Assembly: GCF_014489535.1 (NCBI RefSeq)
Contig: NZ_CP060783.1
Coordinates: 2,356,001 to 2,420,000, forward strand
Direction: 5' to 3'
Source: Diaphorobacter aerolatus
Lineage (GTDB): Bacteria > Pseudomonadota > Gammaproteobacteria > Burkholderiales > Burkholderiaceae_C
DNA length: 64,000 nucleotides
The notes under the pieces are model-generated. The model made no database searches. It worked only from the letters and a program-made list of their open reading frames with translations, and was not told where the DNA came from. The position numbers and the translations under genes are program-made. Shown here piece after piece: positions 1 through 9,863 of this stretch. Within the stretch, counting starts at the first letter, position 1; the number at the start of each line of letters is the position of its first letter.

Positions 1-290
1 CGGGCTTCACCGGCGCCAACGTGGAGCGCAAGGTACAGCACGCGTACCGCGTCGAAAACCGCCACCAGCGACCGGTGGCGCTGCAGGTGCTGGAGTCGGC
101 GCCGGTATCGCGCAACGAGCAGATCGAGGTGAGGTCCCAATATGAGCCCGCGCCCGCCGACAAGGAATGGAACCGCCGCCCCGGATTGATCCTCTGGAGC
201 GAGACCCTTGCTCCCGGCTCCTCGCAGCGATTCGTGGCTACGCATACACTGCGTTACCCCAAGGACGCACGGCTGCAGGAATCGCAGTGA
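1..290 (+). CDS. DUF4139 domain protein, C-terminal fragment
   Basis: The window opens inside this gene; the frame is open from position 3 and ends at a TGA at 288-290. The roughly 95 visible residues match the end of the DUF4139 domain (mucoidy-inhibitor MuiA-like family): GFTGANVERKV near the start, then a beta-rich stretch and a closing LRYPKDARL. DUF4139 proteins are secreted or envelope-associated and mostly of unknown function. The N-terminus, any signal peptide and the promoter lie outside the window. A GTG at 21 is an internal valine, not a start. Domain assignment is fairly sure; function is not. Confidence 0.7.
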   Translation, partial: GFTGANVERKVQHAYRVENRHQRPVALQVLESAPVSRNEQIEVRSQYEPAPADKEWNRRPGLILWSETLAPGSSQRFVATHTLRYPKDARLQESQ

Positions 291-328
291 TTTTTGCGCC
301 ACCGGCACGCCCGTCCCATCCGTTGACC

Positions 329-877
329 ATGCAAGATTTTTCGCACTCACCCGCTCCCGCATCCGAGCCGCAGCCCCAGGCGGCGCGACCGTCGCTTCGG
401 CGCTTCATGTTCGCCAATCCGCTGCATCTGGTGGCGCTCGGCTTTGGCAGCGGGCTCTCGCGCGTCGCCCCCGGTACGGTCGGCACGGCCTGGGGATGGC
501 TGGCATTTCTGATGATGCAGTTGTGGCTCTCGCAGGCGCAGTTGGGCCTCGTGATTGCCGTGTCGCTGGTGCTCGGCTGGATCGCCTGCACCGTCACCGC
601 ACGCAACATGGGCGTGATGGATCCCGGCAGCATCGTCTGGGACGAGGTGATCGCGATCTGGATCATCCTGTGGCTTGCCATGCCCATGGGCTTCTGGGGA
701 CAGCTCGCCGCGTTCGGCCTGTTCCGTTTTTTCGATGCCGTGAAACCCGGCCCCGTCAAATGGGCCGATCAGCTCTTCAAGGGCTTTGGCTGGCGAGGCG
801 GCTTCGGCATCATGTTTGATGATCTGGTTGCCGCGTTCTGCACGCTGCTGGTGATTGCGCTCTGGAGGTGGATCTGA
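329..877 (+). CDS. pgpA: phosphatidylglycerophosphatase A
   Basis: Predicted integral inner-membrane enzyme that dephosphorylates phosphatidylglycerophosphate to phosphatidylglycerol. The 182-residue product has a charged, Pro/Ala-rich N-terminus, then family motifs GFGSGLSRVAPGTVGT (about residues 45-60), an acidic SIVWDEVIAIW segment holding conserved metal-binding acidic residues, and RFFDAVKPGPVKWAD near residue 140. Four hydrophobic segments are visible. ATG 329 is chosen because the family N-terminus lies close behind it; the longer frame back to 167 overlaps the upstream gene. The TGA overlaps the ATG of pncC by one base, so the two genes are translationally coupled. Confidence 0.9.
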   Translation: MQDFSHSPAPASEPQPQAARPSLRRFMFANPLHLVALGFGSGLSRVAPGTVGTAWGWLAFLMMQLWLSQAQLGLVIAVSLVLGWIACTVTARNMGVMDPGSIVWDEVIAIWIILWLAMPMGFWGQLAAFGLFRFFDAVKPGPVKWADQLFKGFGWRGGFGIMFDDLVAAFCTLLVIALWRWI

Positions 878-1422
878 TGCTCGAACAAGACAACCCGCAA
901 GGCGTTTCGCAATCCTCGGCCAGAGAACTGTTCGGCCTGTCGAGTGAACAGCTCGAACCGCATCTGCGCAGGCTGGCCGACACCCTCAAGACGCGCCGGT
1001 GGATGCTGACCACCGCCGAAAGCTGCACCGGCGGCATGATCGCCGCGGCCTGCACCGACCTGGCCGGATCGAGTGACTGGTTCGAGCGCGGTTTCGTGAG
1101 CTACGGCAACGCCGCCAAGACGGACATGCTGGGCGTGCCCGGCATGCTCATCCTACTGCACGGCGCCGTCAGCGAACCCGTGGTGCGCGCCATGGCGACC
1201 GGCGCGGTGCTGCGTTCGCAGGCACAGGTCAGCATCGCGGTCACCGGCGTCGCCGGCCCGGGCGGAGGCACCGAGGCCAAGCCCGTCGGCACCGTGTGGT
1301 TTGGCTGGCAGGTGGATGGCGCGCTGCACAGCGAGGTGGTGCACTTCGTGGGTGACCGGGCGACGGTACGCACGGAGACGCTGCGGCACGCCATTGTCCG
1401 GCTCAACGAACTGATGGCCTGA
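877..1422 (+). CDS. pncC: CinA-type nicotinamide-nucleotide amidohydrolase
   Basis: Deamidates NMN to nicotinate mononucleotide in the pyridine nucleotide cycle. The 181 residues are the stand-alone CinA C-terminal domain: TAESCTGG at about 45-52, then FVSYGNAAKTDMLGV, the glycine-rich GVAGPGGGTEAKPVGTVWF, and the usual C-terminal helix. ATG 877 overlaps the pgpA stop and has a GGAGG Shine-Dalgarno at 864-868; a GTG at 868 in the same frame is less likely. The pgpA-pncC order is common in proteobacteria. It ends 13 bp from the convergent rbsD stop. Confidence 0.9.
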   Translation: MLEQDNPQGVSQSSARELFGLSSEQLEPHLRRLADTLKTRRWMLTTAESCTGGMIAAACTDLAGSSDWFERGFVSYGNAAKTDMLGVPGMLILLHGAVSEPVVRAMATGAVLRSQAQVSIAVTGVAGPGGGTEAKPVGTVWFGWQVDGALHSEVVHFVGDRATVRTETLRHAIVRLNELMA

Positions 1423-1435
1423 GCGAAACGGACGT

Positions 1436-1834
1436 TCAGAACACCACGCCCGAGACCAGCGCAATGTTGGCGTAGGGCGTGAATTCCCCGGTGCGCACGA
1501 CCGCGACCGCACGCTGACTCAAGCGCTTGAACTCCTCATGCGACAGGGTCTCGGCCACCGGTAGCCGATCCGCGTTGTCGGCCCACCAGCGCGGCATCTC
1601 ACCCTGCGCACCCAGCGATTCGCGCGCGATCACGGCGGTCTCCACCTTGAGTTCGGAAAGCACCGCGTCGAGCACCTGCGTGACCGAAGGCACGCCCTTG
1701 CACAGTGCCAGATCGATGCGACGGACACCGGGTGGAACCGGCAGGCCGGCGTCACCGATCACCAGCACGTCGCCGTGGCCCATGCCGGCAATCACGCCCG
1801 ACAACTCTGCGTGAAGCAGCGTCGTGCGCTTCAT
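1436..1834 (-). CDS. rbsD: D-ribose pyranase
   Basis: Interconverts beta-pyranose and beta-furanose forms of D-ribose so that the kinase receives its substrate. The 132-residue product matches RbsD throughout: an N-terminal MKRTTLLHAELSGVIAGMGH with the catalytic His, GDAGLPVP, IDLALCKGVP and a C-terminal RTGEFTPYANIALVSGV. Its ATG overlaps the rbsK stop by four bases (ATGA), indicating translational coupling. It is the last gene of the minus-strand rbs operon. A longer frame reaches back to 2293, but it runs through rbsK in another frame. Confidence 0.95.
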   Translation of the reverse strand: MKRTTLLHAELSGVIAGMGHGDVLVIGDAGLPVPPGVRRIDLALCKGVPSVTQVLDAVLSELKVETAVIARESLGAQGEMPRWWADNADRLPVAETLSHEEFKRLSQRAVAVVRTGEFTPYANIALVSGVVF

Positions 1835-2796
1835 GGCGTATTTGGGCGCGTTGCGCGGGTGAGTTGCTCGACCTCCTGCGCGGTCGGAATCGACGGCTGG
1901 GCCCCGGCCCGCGTCACGCAGATGCTGGCCGCGCGCATCGCCCATTGCGTGGCCGCATCCAGCGTTGCGCCGCCCGCGAGCTGCACGGCAAGCGCGCCGA
2001 GAAACGTGTCGCCCGCGGCGGTGCTGTCCACGGCCTGCACCTTGAGCGCCTCGTGCCAGCGCGCGCCGTGCGCATCGCATGCCACGGCACCATTCGCGCC
2101 CAGCGTCACGACCACCTGGGCTACGCCGCGCGCGAACAATTGCTGCGCCGCAATGGCCGCCTGCTGCACGTCCTGCACGGCCAGCCCGCTGAGGGCTGCG
2201 GCCTCGGTCTCGTTCACCACCAACACGTCGATGCTGCCCCACCATGACGGCGCAATCGCCTGCATCGGCGAGGGATTGAGCGCCACCTTGCAACTCACCT
2301 TGCGCGCGATTCGCAGCGCTTTCGCGACCTCGGCAAGCGGTGTCTCGAACTGCAGCACGACGAACCGGGCATCGCGCAGCAGCCGCTCCAGCAAGTCCTC
2401 CGCCACGCTCAGCCGCTGGTTGGCACCGGCCAGCACGACAATCTGGTTCTGCCCCGCATCGTCCACCGAAATCACCGCCACGCCGGTCGCCGCGTCACCC
2501 GCATGCATGACGTGCGAAACGTCGATGCCGTCCGCGCGCAGCGATGCGAGCAATTGCTCGCCGTAGGCATCATTGCCAACGCAGGACAGCAGGCGCACCT
2601 GCGCTCCCTGACGCGCGCAGCTCACCGCCTGATTGCCGCCCTTGCCACCGGGCACGTAGCGCAGGTCGCGGCCGAGCAGGGTCTCGCCGGCCACCGGCAT
2701 GTGCGGCACGCGCAGCACCATGTCCATGTTCAGGCTGCCCAATACCACGATGCGCGGGCGATCATCCGGAGAATTTGTCGAGGCTGCTGTCATCAT
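1831..2796 (-). CDS. rbsK: ribokinase
   Basis: PfkB-family sugar kinase that phosphorylates D-ribose to ribose 5-phosphate in the cytosol. About 321 residues. Visible motifs are the N-terminal GSLNMDMV, the PfkB signature GGKGGNQAVSCAR at about residues 40-52, NETEAAAL, VTLGANGAV and the catalytic anion-hole and base region DSTAAGDTFLGALA near residue 255. Three consecutive possible starts occur (GTG 2799, ATG 2796, ATG 2793); ATG 2796 is given. It lies four bases below the rbsR stop and overlaps rbsD by four bases, so rbsR-rbsK-rbsD are co-transcribed. Confidence 0.95.
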   Translation of the reverse strand: MMTAASTNSPDDRPRIVVLGSLNMDMVLRVPHMPVAGETLLGRDLRYVPGGKGGNQAVSCARQGAQVRLLSCVGNDAYGEQLLASLRADGIDVSHVMHAGDAATGVAVISVDDAGQNQIVVLAGANQRLSVAEDLLERLLRDARFVVLQFETPLAEVAKALRIARKVSCKVALNPSPMQAIAPSWWGSIDVLVVNETEAAALSGLAVQDVQQAAIAAQQLFARGVAQVVVTLGANGAVACDAHGARWHEALKVQAVDSTAAGDTFLGALAVQLAGGATLDAATQWAMRAASICVTRAGAQPSIPTAQEVEQLTRATRPNTP

Positions 2797-2800
2797 CACA

Positions 2801-3852
2801 TCAGGTTTCGAAGACGGTCTGCGGCGTTGCGCGGCTCAGCGCCTTGCCGCTGCTCTCGCGCGTCACCAGCGACGGCGCGAGCAGTTGAATGCATGGATCG
2901 TGCGCGCTGCCGCAAGCGCCCCTGTCCGCCGACATCTGCGCGAGCAGTCGCGCCAGCGTCTGCGCGGCCATCGGCACCACGGGCTGCGCGATGCTCGCCA
3001 GCGGTGGCTGCGTGTAGCTCGCCAATTCGATGTCGTCATATCCCACCACGGCGATGTCCTCGGGCACGCGCAGGTTCTGCTCATGCACGGCACGCAGCGC
3101 GCCGATGGCCATCAGATCATTGCAGGCAAACACCGCGCTCGGCCGGTTCGCAGCGTCGCGCTTCAACAGCGAGAGCATGGCGAGATAGCCGCCGTTGACC
3201 GAGAAATCACCGTACACCAGCAGATCGCTCGTCCGGCCCGCATCGCGCAGCGCCTCGCGCCAGCCCTGCACGCGCGACTCGCTCGAATGCAGTTGCTCGG
3301 GCCGCCAATGCAGGCAATGCGCCGATGCCCGAGCCGCAGCAGATGCTGCGCCGCGATGCTGCCACCCTTCACATGATCGGTCTGCACGCAGGGCCGATCC
3401 AGTCCCGCAATGTCACGGTCGATCAGCACCATCGGCATGTTGCTTTCGGCCAGATGCCTGGACATGCGCTCGTCATCGGTGGTCGATGCCACGATCACGC
3501 CGTCCACGCGCTTTTGCGCAAGCACGTCCAGATACACGCGCTGGCGCTCCGCGTTGTCGTCGGTATTGCACAGCAGCAGTGCGTAGCCTGCGGCGAAGCA
3601 GGCGTCTTCCACGGCGCGCACCAGTTCCGCAAAGTAGGGATTGGAGTTGTTGGGCACCAGCATGCCGATGGTGTGCGTGGCATTCATCTTGAGGCTGCGG
3701 GCCACGGCGCTCGGCACATAGCCGAGCGTGCGCACGGCGTCCATCACGCGCGCCCCGGTGTCAGCGCTCACCGAACGCGTCTTGTTGAGCACGTGCGATA
3801 CCGTCGTCACCGAAACGCCCGCGAGCCGCGCCACGTCCTTGATGCTGTTCAT
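2801..3852 (-). CDS. rbsR: LacI-family ribose operon repressor, one frameshift
   Basis: Predicted DNA-binding repressor responding to ribose or a phosphorylated product. The N-terminus MNSIKDVARLAGVSVTTVSH is a textbook LacI helix-turn-helix followed by the hinge helix (SAVARSLKMNATHTIG); the rest is a periplasmic-binding-protein-like sensor domain. The frame breaks at 3299-3301: up to IACIGG it reads in one frame and from EQLHSSESR onward in another. Adding one G to the GGG run gives a continuous 350-residue protein, normal for the family. It sits inside the operon between rbsC and rbsK and probably binds the operator at 7543-7556. Confidence 0.88.
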
Positions 3853-3867
3853 CGGCCGCCGCTCGCG

Positions 3868-4854
3868 TCAGGCAATCGCGCGCTTCTGGCGCAGCGTGTC
3901 GATGATCACCGCCACCACGATCACGACGCCGGTGATGATGCGCTTTTGCGGCTCGCTGGCACCGACCTGCGCGAGTCCGGCCTCAAGCACCGCGATGATC
4001 AGCACGCCAAAGAAGGTGGCGATGACCGAGCCGCGCCCGCCCATCAGGCTGGTGCCGCCGATGACGACCGCCGCAATCACCTGCAGCTCCATGCCGACGC
4101 CGGTATTCGGATCGGCGGCCTCGAGCCGCGCGGATTGCATGAGCCCGGCAAGCGCCGCGAGCAGGCCCATGATGGCAAATACCGTGATGCGGATCGGACG
4201 CGGGTCGATGCCCGCCAGGCGCATCGCCTCCTCGTTGGTGCCGATGCCGATCACGTAGCGCCCGAACACCGTGCGTGTGAGCACGATGTGGCCGACGATC
4301 ACGATGATCACCGCAATCAGGAACGCCGACGAGATGCCCTCCATGATCGGCGCGGCAAGGCCCGAGATCGCGTCGCCCACATATTGCGTGCGCGAATCCG
4401 TCACCACATAGGCCGCGCCGCGCAGCGCCTCCAGCATGCCCAGCGAAACGATGAAGGTCGGCAGACGCCAGATCACCGATACCGTGCCCGTCACCGCGCC
4501 GCACACGAGTCCGGTCAACAGGCCGAGCGCGCCCGCCGCCCACACGTTCATTCCCCAGATCAGGATCGCCTGCGCCGCGACGGCCGCCGACAGCGCCAGC
4601 ACCGAGCCCACCGACAGGTCGATGCCCGCGATGATGAGCACAAAGGTCATGCCCACGGCCATCACGGCGAGCGCAGGTATTTCGTTGGCGATGGTGACGA
4701 AGGTTTCCTTGCTCCAGAAATACTCGCTCAGCGAACTGAACAGCGCGACCATTCCCAGCAGCACCAGCAGCAGGCCCAGATAGGTGCCCCAGGAGCCACG
4801 CAGCGCCTGGCTCATGGTGGACGGTGCGGGTTTTTCCCTGACGACGCTGTTCAT
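3868..4854 (-). CDS. rbsC: ribose ABC transporter permease
   Basis: Inner-membrane permease of a sugar ABC importer (BPD_transp_2 family). The 328 residues form about eight to ten hydrophobic segments; the family hallmark GIDLSVGSVLALSA lies at about 85-98 and the cytoplasmic ATPase-contact loop with GTNEEAMRLAGID at about 215-227. ATG 4854 matches the family N-terminus (short polar lead, then the first membrane helix); the open frame extends further upstream but into rbsA. It lies 50 bp after rbsA and 15 bp before rbsR. Confidence 0.93.
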   Translation of the reverse strand: MNSVVREKPAPSTMSQALRGSWGTYLGLLLVLLGMVALFSSLSEYFWSKETFVTIANEIPALAVMAVGMTFVLIIAGIDLSVGSVLALSAAVAAQAILIWGMNVWAAGALGLLTGLVCGAVTGTVSVIWRLPTFIVSLGMLEALRGAAYVVTDSRTQYVGDAISGLAAPIMEGISSAFLIAVIIVIVGHIVLTRTVFGRYVIGIGTNEEAMRLAGIDPRPIRITVFAIMGLLAALAGLMQSARLEAADPNTGVGMELQVIAAVVIGGTSLMGGRGSVIATFFGVLIIAVLEAGLAQVGASEPQKRIITGVVIVVAVIIDTLRQKRAIA

Positions 4855-4904
4855 GGCATGGTTCTTTCTGTTCTCTTTTCTGGAGATCGATGGGGCGCCG
4901 CAGC

Positions 4905-6472
4905 TCAGGCCAGCGCCGCATTCTGCGGTGAGGCGTTGCCGAATGCAGCGGCAAGCAATTGCTTTTCGGTCCACGCGCCGCGCTCGAAAATCGCGACCAG
5001 GCTTCCGTTGTGCATCACGCCGATGCGGTCGCACATGGCCATCAGCTCCCGCAGATCGCTGGACACCATGAGCACCGCCTTGTGGGCGGCGACCATCGCG
5101 TCCATCTCGTTGTACAGGTCGGCCCGCGCGCCCACGTCCACGCCGCGCGTGGGCTCGTCGAGCAGCAGCACGTCGCAGGACTGGTGCAGCCAGCGTGCGA
5201 ACACCACCTTCTGCTGATTGCCGCCGCTGAGCGTAGCCACCGGCTGCTCGGCATCGCGCGAGCGAATGCGCAGACGCTGAATCCAGTTGCGCGCCACTTC
5301 GGCCTCGCGTCCGGCCTGCAACCATCCGGCGCTCGACACATGCTCGACACCCGCGAGCGTGGTGTTCACGCGGATCGACTGGGGCAGCAGCAGGCCCTGG
5401 GACTTGCGATCCTCGGTGACGAGCCCGATGCCCGCATCGATGGCGTGTACCGGGCTGCGCCAATTGGGCGACACGCTCGCGCGCGGCCTGCCCTGCTCAT
5501 CGAACAGGCTGATGTCGCCGGCCTGCGCGCGGTCCGCACCGAACAGCAAGCGCACCAGTTCGGTCCTGCCCGAGCCGACCAGACCGGCCAGGCCCATGAT
5601 CTCTCCGGCGTAGAGATCCAGGCTCACGTCGCGCACCACCGTGCCACGGCGCAGGCCGCGCGCCGACATGCGCAAGCCGCCGCGACTGCGCCGCGCCCGG
5701 CCCTCGTTGTCCTGCACCACATGGCCGACCATGCGCTCGACCAGCTCATGCTCCTGCACGCCGCGCATGGCACGCACGTCCACCAGGCGGCCATCGCGCA
5801 GCACGGCCACACGGTCCGCGATGCGCTGCAATTCTTCCAGCCGGTGCGACACGTAGACGATGGCCACGCCGCGCGCCTTCATCAACGCGATCTGCTCGAA
5901 CAGGTGCTCGATCTCGGCGGGCGTGAGCATCGCTGTGGGCTCGTCGAGCACCAGCACGCGCGTGCCGTCCTGCAGATTGCGCGCGATCTCCACCATCTGC
6001 TGCTGGCCGATTCCCAGCTCGGCGACGGGCGTGTCGGGATCGATGTTGCCCATGCCGATCTTGGCGAGCTGCTGTTTCGCGAGCATGCGGATGCGTTCGT
6101 TGTTCAACCAGCCCATCGATTGGGCAGCCGGTCCAGCAGCAGGTTCTCGGCCACGGTGAGCGTGGGAATCAGGCCCAGTTCCTGCATCACCATGCGCAGG
6201 CCCTGGGCCTCCGCATCGCGGCGCGAACGCGGCACGAAGGCCACGCCGTCCAGCTCGAGCGCGCCGTCGAAATCCTGCACCAGTCCGCACAGGATCTTCG
6301 ACAGCGTGCTCTTGCCCGCGCCGTTCTCGCCGGTCAGCGCCATCACTTCACCGGCGCGCAACTCCAGCGTCACGCCCTGCAGCACCACCGTGCCGGCATA
6401 CGACTTGCCCACGTCGCGCATCACCACGCGCGGCGGTCCTGCGGATGCGGGAGTTTCAGACGATGACGCCAT
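4905..6472 (-). CDS. rbsA: ribose ABC transporter ATP-binding protein, one frameshift
   Basis: Duplicated ABC ATPase energising ribose import. Frame-restored length is 522 residues with two nucleotide-binding domains: Walker A GENGAGKST at about 50, and in the C-terminal half GLVGSGRTELVRLLFG, signature LSGGNQQKVVFARWL and Walker B LLLDEPTRGVDVGARADLY. The frame breaks at about 6117, between NLLLDRLPN and MGWLNNERIRML; one extra base restores the family sequence. This junction is not in a long run, unlike most other frameshifts here. The spacing to rbsB (21 bp) and rbsC fits an operon. Confidence 0.9.
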
Positions 6473-6493
6473 CTTCCTGTCGCTCTTGAACGC

Positions 6494-7443
6494 TTACTTC
6501 GAGTCCTTGGTGACCAGCACCACGTCGGTCTTCACCTCGGCCGGCAGATCGGCCTGCTTCTTGCCTTCGGCAATCGCCTTGAGTGCGATGTCGATGCCGA
6601 ACACCGCCTGCTTGGCGGCAAACTGATCGGCCGTGGCGAGCACGCGGCCATCCTTGAGCATGGGCTTGAGGGCCGCAATGTTGTCGTAGCCCACCACGTC
6701 GACCTTGCCCGTGCGACCGGCGGCCTTCACCGCAGCCACCACGCCGAGCGCCATGCTGTCATTGCCCGCCAGAATGGCCTTCAGATCGGGATGCTCGCGC
6801 AGCATGCCGGCGGCGACGGTATTGCCCTTGTCGATTTCCCACTGACCGGATTGCACGCTCACCACGTTGGCGCCCACGGCCTTCATTGCGTCCTGATAAC
6901 CGAGCGTGCGCTGCTGCCCGTTGAACGACGTGGAGACGCCTTCGACTATGCCCACCTTGTCGCCCGATTTCAGCTTCTTGCCGAGGAAATCGCCCACCTG
7001 CTTTGCACCGGCGCGATTGTCCGGCCCCACGAACGGCACCTTGAGATCCTTGCTGGCGAGCGCATCGGCATCAAGCTTGTTGTCGATGTTGATGATCAGC
7101 ACGCCCTTGTCGGCCGCCGCCTTGAGCGCCGGAACCAGCGCCTTGGAATCGGCCGGCGCGATGACGATGGCATTCACGCGCTGCGCCACCATCTGCTCGA
7201 CCATCTTGATCTGTGCGGCGGTGTCGGTCTCGTCCTTGATGCCATTGGCCACAAGTGTGAACTTGGCGGCGTTCTGCTTCTGGTGCGCTTTCGCCCGTCC
7301 TCCATGGTGCGGAAGAACTCGTTTGCCAGCGACTTCATCACCAGCGCCACCTTCGGCTTGTCCGCAGCGACGGCGTTGTGAGCAAAACCGGCAACCGTAG
7401 CCAGGGCCAGAGCGGCAGTCAAAGTGCGACGGGAAAAGTGCAT
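6494..7443 (-). CDS. rbsB: periplasmic ribose-binding protein, one frameshift
   Basis: Substrate-binding subunit of the ribose ABC importer. Frame-restored length is 316 residues: signal peptide MHFSRRTLTAALALATVAGF with an AVAA-type cleavage site, then KVALVMKSLANEFF, the QVVEQM-like helix, and the periplasmic-binding-protein signature VGYDNIAALKPML near the C-terminus. The break is at 7295-7297, where a CCC run needs one more C to join FFRTMEDG to AKAHQKQNAAKF. First gene of the minus-strand rbs operon, so normally the most highly expressed. Confidence 0.92.
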
Positions 7444-7542
7444 GAGCGTCTCCAGAGGGTGGAAGTGACCGGCGCAAGGCACGCGCTTGCCCGCATTTCG
7501 CCGATCCAGTGATTTGAACGAAGAAGCGCGATTTTGCACCCA

Positions 7543-7556
7543 CGCAAACGTTTGCG
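7543..7556 (-). promoter_or_regulatory. LacI-type operator upstream of rbsB
   Basis: CGCAAACGTTTGCG is a perfect 14-bp palindrome with the central CG step and AAACGTTT core typical of LacI/GalR-family operators. It lies 100 bp upstream of the rbsB start, and the operon itself encodes a LacI-family protein, so autoregulation by RbsR is the natural reading. The 7444-7542 segment holds the presumed leader; no convincing -35/-10 pair could be fixed by eye. Confidence 0.75.
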
Positions 7557-7619
7557 GCCTGCGGTTTACCCTAGGAATCTTCTCTACCAATGTGAGAAGC
7601 GGGCGTTTTTCCCGTGCAG

Positions 7620-8633
7620 TCAATCGATCGACAGATCCAGCGACTTGACCAGAGCCGCCCAGTGGGGAATCTCGGCGCGCAGTTTTTTGTCGAGTGCTTC
7701 CGGAGTGCTTGCGACGACGTCGGCACCGTCCTGATTGATGCGCGCAACCACGGCCGGAGCCGTCGCGGCCTTGCGAATCGCCTCCGAAAGATATTGAACC
7801 CGCTCCTTCGGTGTTCCGGCGGGAGCGAAGACGCCATACCAGCCCTCGATGGAAACGTGGCTCACGCCCTGCTGCTCCAGCGAGGGAACGTTCTTGAATG
7901 CACCCACCGCATTGGAATGGGTGACCGCCAGCGCCCGCACCTTGCCGGAAGAATAGAGCGACTCCACGGATGGAGGCGAGGTGATCAGCATATCGACCGA
8001 GCCACCGAGAAGATCATTCGTCGCGGGACCGGCTCCGCGATACGGCACATGCATCAATGTCACGCCCTTCTTCTGGGCCAGCGTCGCTCCCGCCAGATGG
8101 GACAGCGTGCCGTTGCCCGGCGTGGCAAAGCTCACCTTCCCGGGCCGCTCGGCGGCGGCCTTGAGATAGTCGGCCAGTGATTTGTGCGGGCTTTCCGCGC
8201 GCACCACGAGCACCAGCGGTGCCGAAGTGATCTGGGAAAGTGCCACGAAATCCTTGAGGGGATCAAAGCCCGGATTCTTGTAGAGCGAGGGATTCACGGC
8301 CATCACGCTGTTCTGCGACAGCACGAGCGTGTAGCCGTCGGGCTTGGCGCGCGCGACCGCCGTGGTTCCGAGGTTGCCGCCTGCGCCCGCACGGTTCTCG
8401 ATGACCACCGCCTGCCCGATCAGCTTGCTCAACTCATTTCCAAGCAGCCGCGCAATGCCGTCATTTCCGCCGCCCGGCGGAAACGGCGACACCAGCGTGA
8501 CGGATTGCCTGGGGAAGTCCGGCAAGGGCGTCAACGCCTGAGCCAGTGCGGCGGGATGCGCCAACGAGAGCGCGGCCCATCCCGCCACGCCAAGACACCA
8601 ATTTCTTCGTTTTTCCTGAGATGCGCTCGTCAT
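7620..8633 (-). CDS. TctC/Bug-family binding protein 1
   Basis: Secreted 337-residue solute-binding protein of the tripartite tricarboxylate transporter (Bug) family. A signal peptide is followed by SVTLVSPFPPGGGNDGIAR, the family's first ligand loop, then IENRAGAGGNLGTTAVARAKPDGYT and a C-terminal GVFAPAGTPKERV. ATG 8633 has a GGAG ribosome site. Bug proteins bind carboxylates and related anions in the periplasm; the ligand cannot be read from sequence. It is the last gene of the eight-gene minus-strand block that starts at 16469 and has no membrane partner beside it; the nearest tctAB is at 17484-19450. Confidence 0.9.
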   Translation of the reverse strand: MTSASQEKRRNWCLGVAGWAALSLAHPAALAQALTPLPDFPRQSVTLVSPFPPGGGNDGIARLLGNELSKLIGQAVVIENRAGAGGNLGTTAVARAKPDGYTLVLSQNSVMAVNPSLYKNPGFDPLKDFVALSQITSAPLVLVVRAESPHKSLADYLKAAAERPGKVSFATPGNGTLSHLAGATLAQKKGVTLMHVPYRGAGPATNDLLGGSVDMLITSPPSVESLYSSGKVRALAVTHSNAVGAFKNVPSLEQQGVSHVSIEGWYGVFAPAGTPKERVQYLSEAIRKAATAPAVVARINQDGADVVASTPEALDKKLRAEIPHWAALVKSLDLSID

Positions 8634-8649
8634 GCCTGCTCCTTTTTTC

Positions 8650-9830
8650 TCATGATGGGGTGGATGGTCGTGCCTGCTTGTCCCAGAGGCTGGCAACAAA
8701 GCGCTCGCACTGCGCGAGCTGGCTCAGCTCCACGAATTCGTTGGGGCGATGCGCCTGAACGATGCTGCCGGGGCCGCAGATGATGGTCGGTATGCCCGAC
8801 TGCTGGTAGATGCCGCCTTCGGTCATATAGCTCACGCCAAGACCCGCGCCCGCGCGCCCTCAAGCTCCATCGCGACCCGCGCCAGCTCGGCATTCGCGCT
8901 GGGCGACAAGGCCGGGTTGTCGCTGAGTTTTTCAAACCGGAGGCTGGCATCGGGCGCGTTGCGCAACATGCGCGGCAATACGTCACTCGCGCCGAACTGG
9001 CTGATTTTTTCAAAGATGCGATCCGGGTCGCTGCGCGGCAGATAGCGATAACCGAACGTGAACTCGCAATCCCTTGGCACGATGTTGCGCGCAAGGCCGC
9101 CTTCGATCAGGCTGACCTGCAAGGTATCAAACGGCGTCTCGAAGCTGCTGTCGGGCTCTGGCGACCGCATCATCTGCTCGGACATTTCGTCGATGAAGCC
9201 GATCACCCGCGCCGCATGCTGAATGGCGTTGACGCCTTCGTTGGTTCGCGAGGCATGGGCCTCCTTTCCCCGAACGCAACAGCGGTAGTTGCGACTGCCC
9301 TTGTGGGCGCGCACGATCTGCATTTCCGTGGGCTCGCCGACGATGCACGCTGAGGGGCGGATTCCGGCCGCCGCCAGATCGGCGAGCAGGGTTCGCACCC
9401 CTTTGCAGCCCACCTCTTCGTCGTAGGTGAACGCCAGATGCAAAGGCCGCCGAAGGCGCGATGCATCGATCACACCGACGCTCGACAGAACGCTGGCAAT
9501 GAAACCCTTCATGTCGCAGGCACCGCGGCCATAGAGCCGGCCATCGACGATCTCCACCTTGAACGGGTCCGTGCGCCAGTCCTGACCATCCACGGGAACC
9601 ACGTCGGTGTGTCCGGACAGCAGCATGCCGCCCTCGACCTCGGGCCCTATGCTCGCGAACAGATTCGCCTTGCGGCGGGTATCGTCATAACTCAATCGCG
9701 TGGCGAAACCATGCTGGATCAAATGGCTTTGCGTCCACTCGATCAGATCCAGGTTCGAATCCCTGCTGACCGTGGGAAATGAAATCAGCCGCCGGAGAAT
9801 CTCCAGGGTTTCCTGACGTGGCAAAAGCAT
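8650..9830 (-). CDS. ArgE-like M20 N-deacylase, one frameshift
   Basis: Zinc amidohydrolase of the acetylornithine deacetylase / M20A group that removes N-acyl groups from amino acids. Motifs: SGHTDVVPVDG (metal-binding His) at about 75, GRGACDMKGF with bridging Asp, the catalytic TYDEEVGC and GEPTEMQIV. Frame-restored length is 393 residues, normal for ArgE. The frame breaks at 8843-8845: a CCC run needs one more C to join ELEGARAR to GLGVSYMTEGG. The arginine pathway role is possible, but the neighbours (beta-lyase, aspartoacylase-like protein, thiol dioxygenase) suggest a catabolic deacylase acting on another N-acyl amino acid. Confidence 0.85.
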
Positions 9831-9863
9831 GCGATGACCCTCCTGCAGGACACGCGGATGGAC

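Noticed and set aside
3325..5217. A 630-codon open frame antisense to rbsR and rbsC, and similar long antisense frames at 24160-25800 and 47976-49790
   Set aside because: These are typical mirror frames in GC-rich coding DNA, His/Arg/Ala-rich and without domains, while the opposite strand encodes well-defined families.
9740..9765. A tRNA-like T-loop, GGTTCGAATCCC, on the plus strand
   Set aside because: It lies inside the M20 deacylase coding sequence on the other strand, and no acceptor, D or anticodon stem can be drawn around it.
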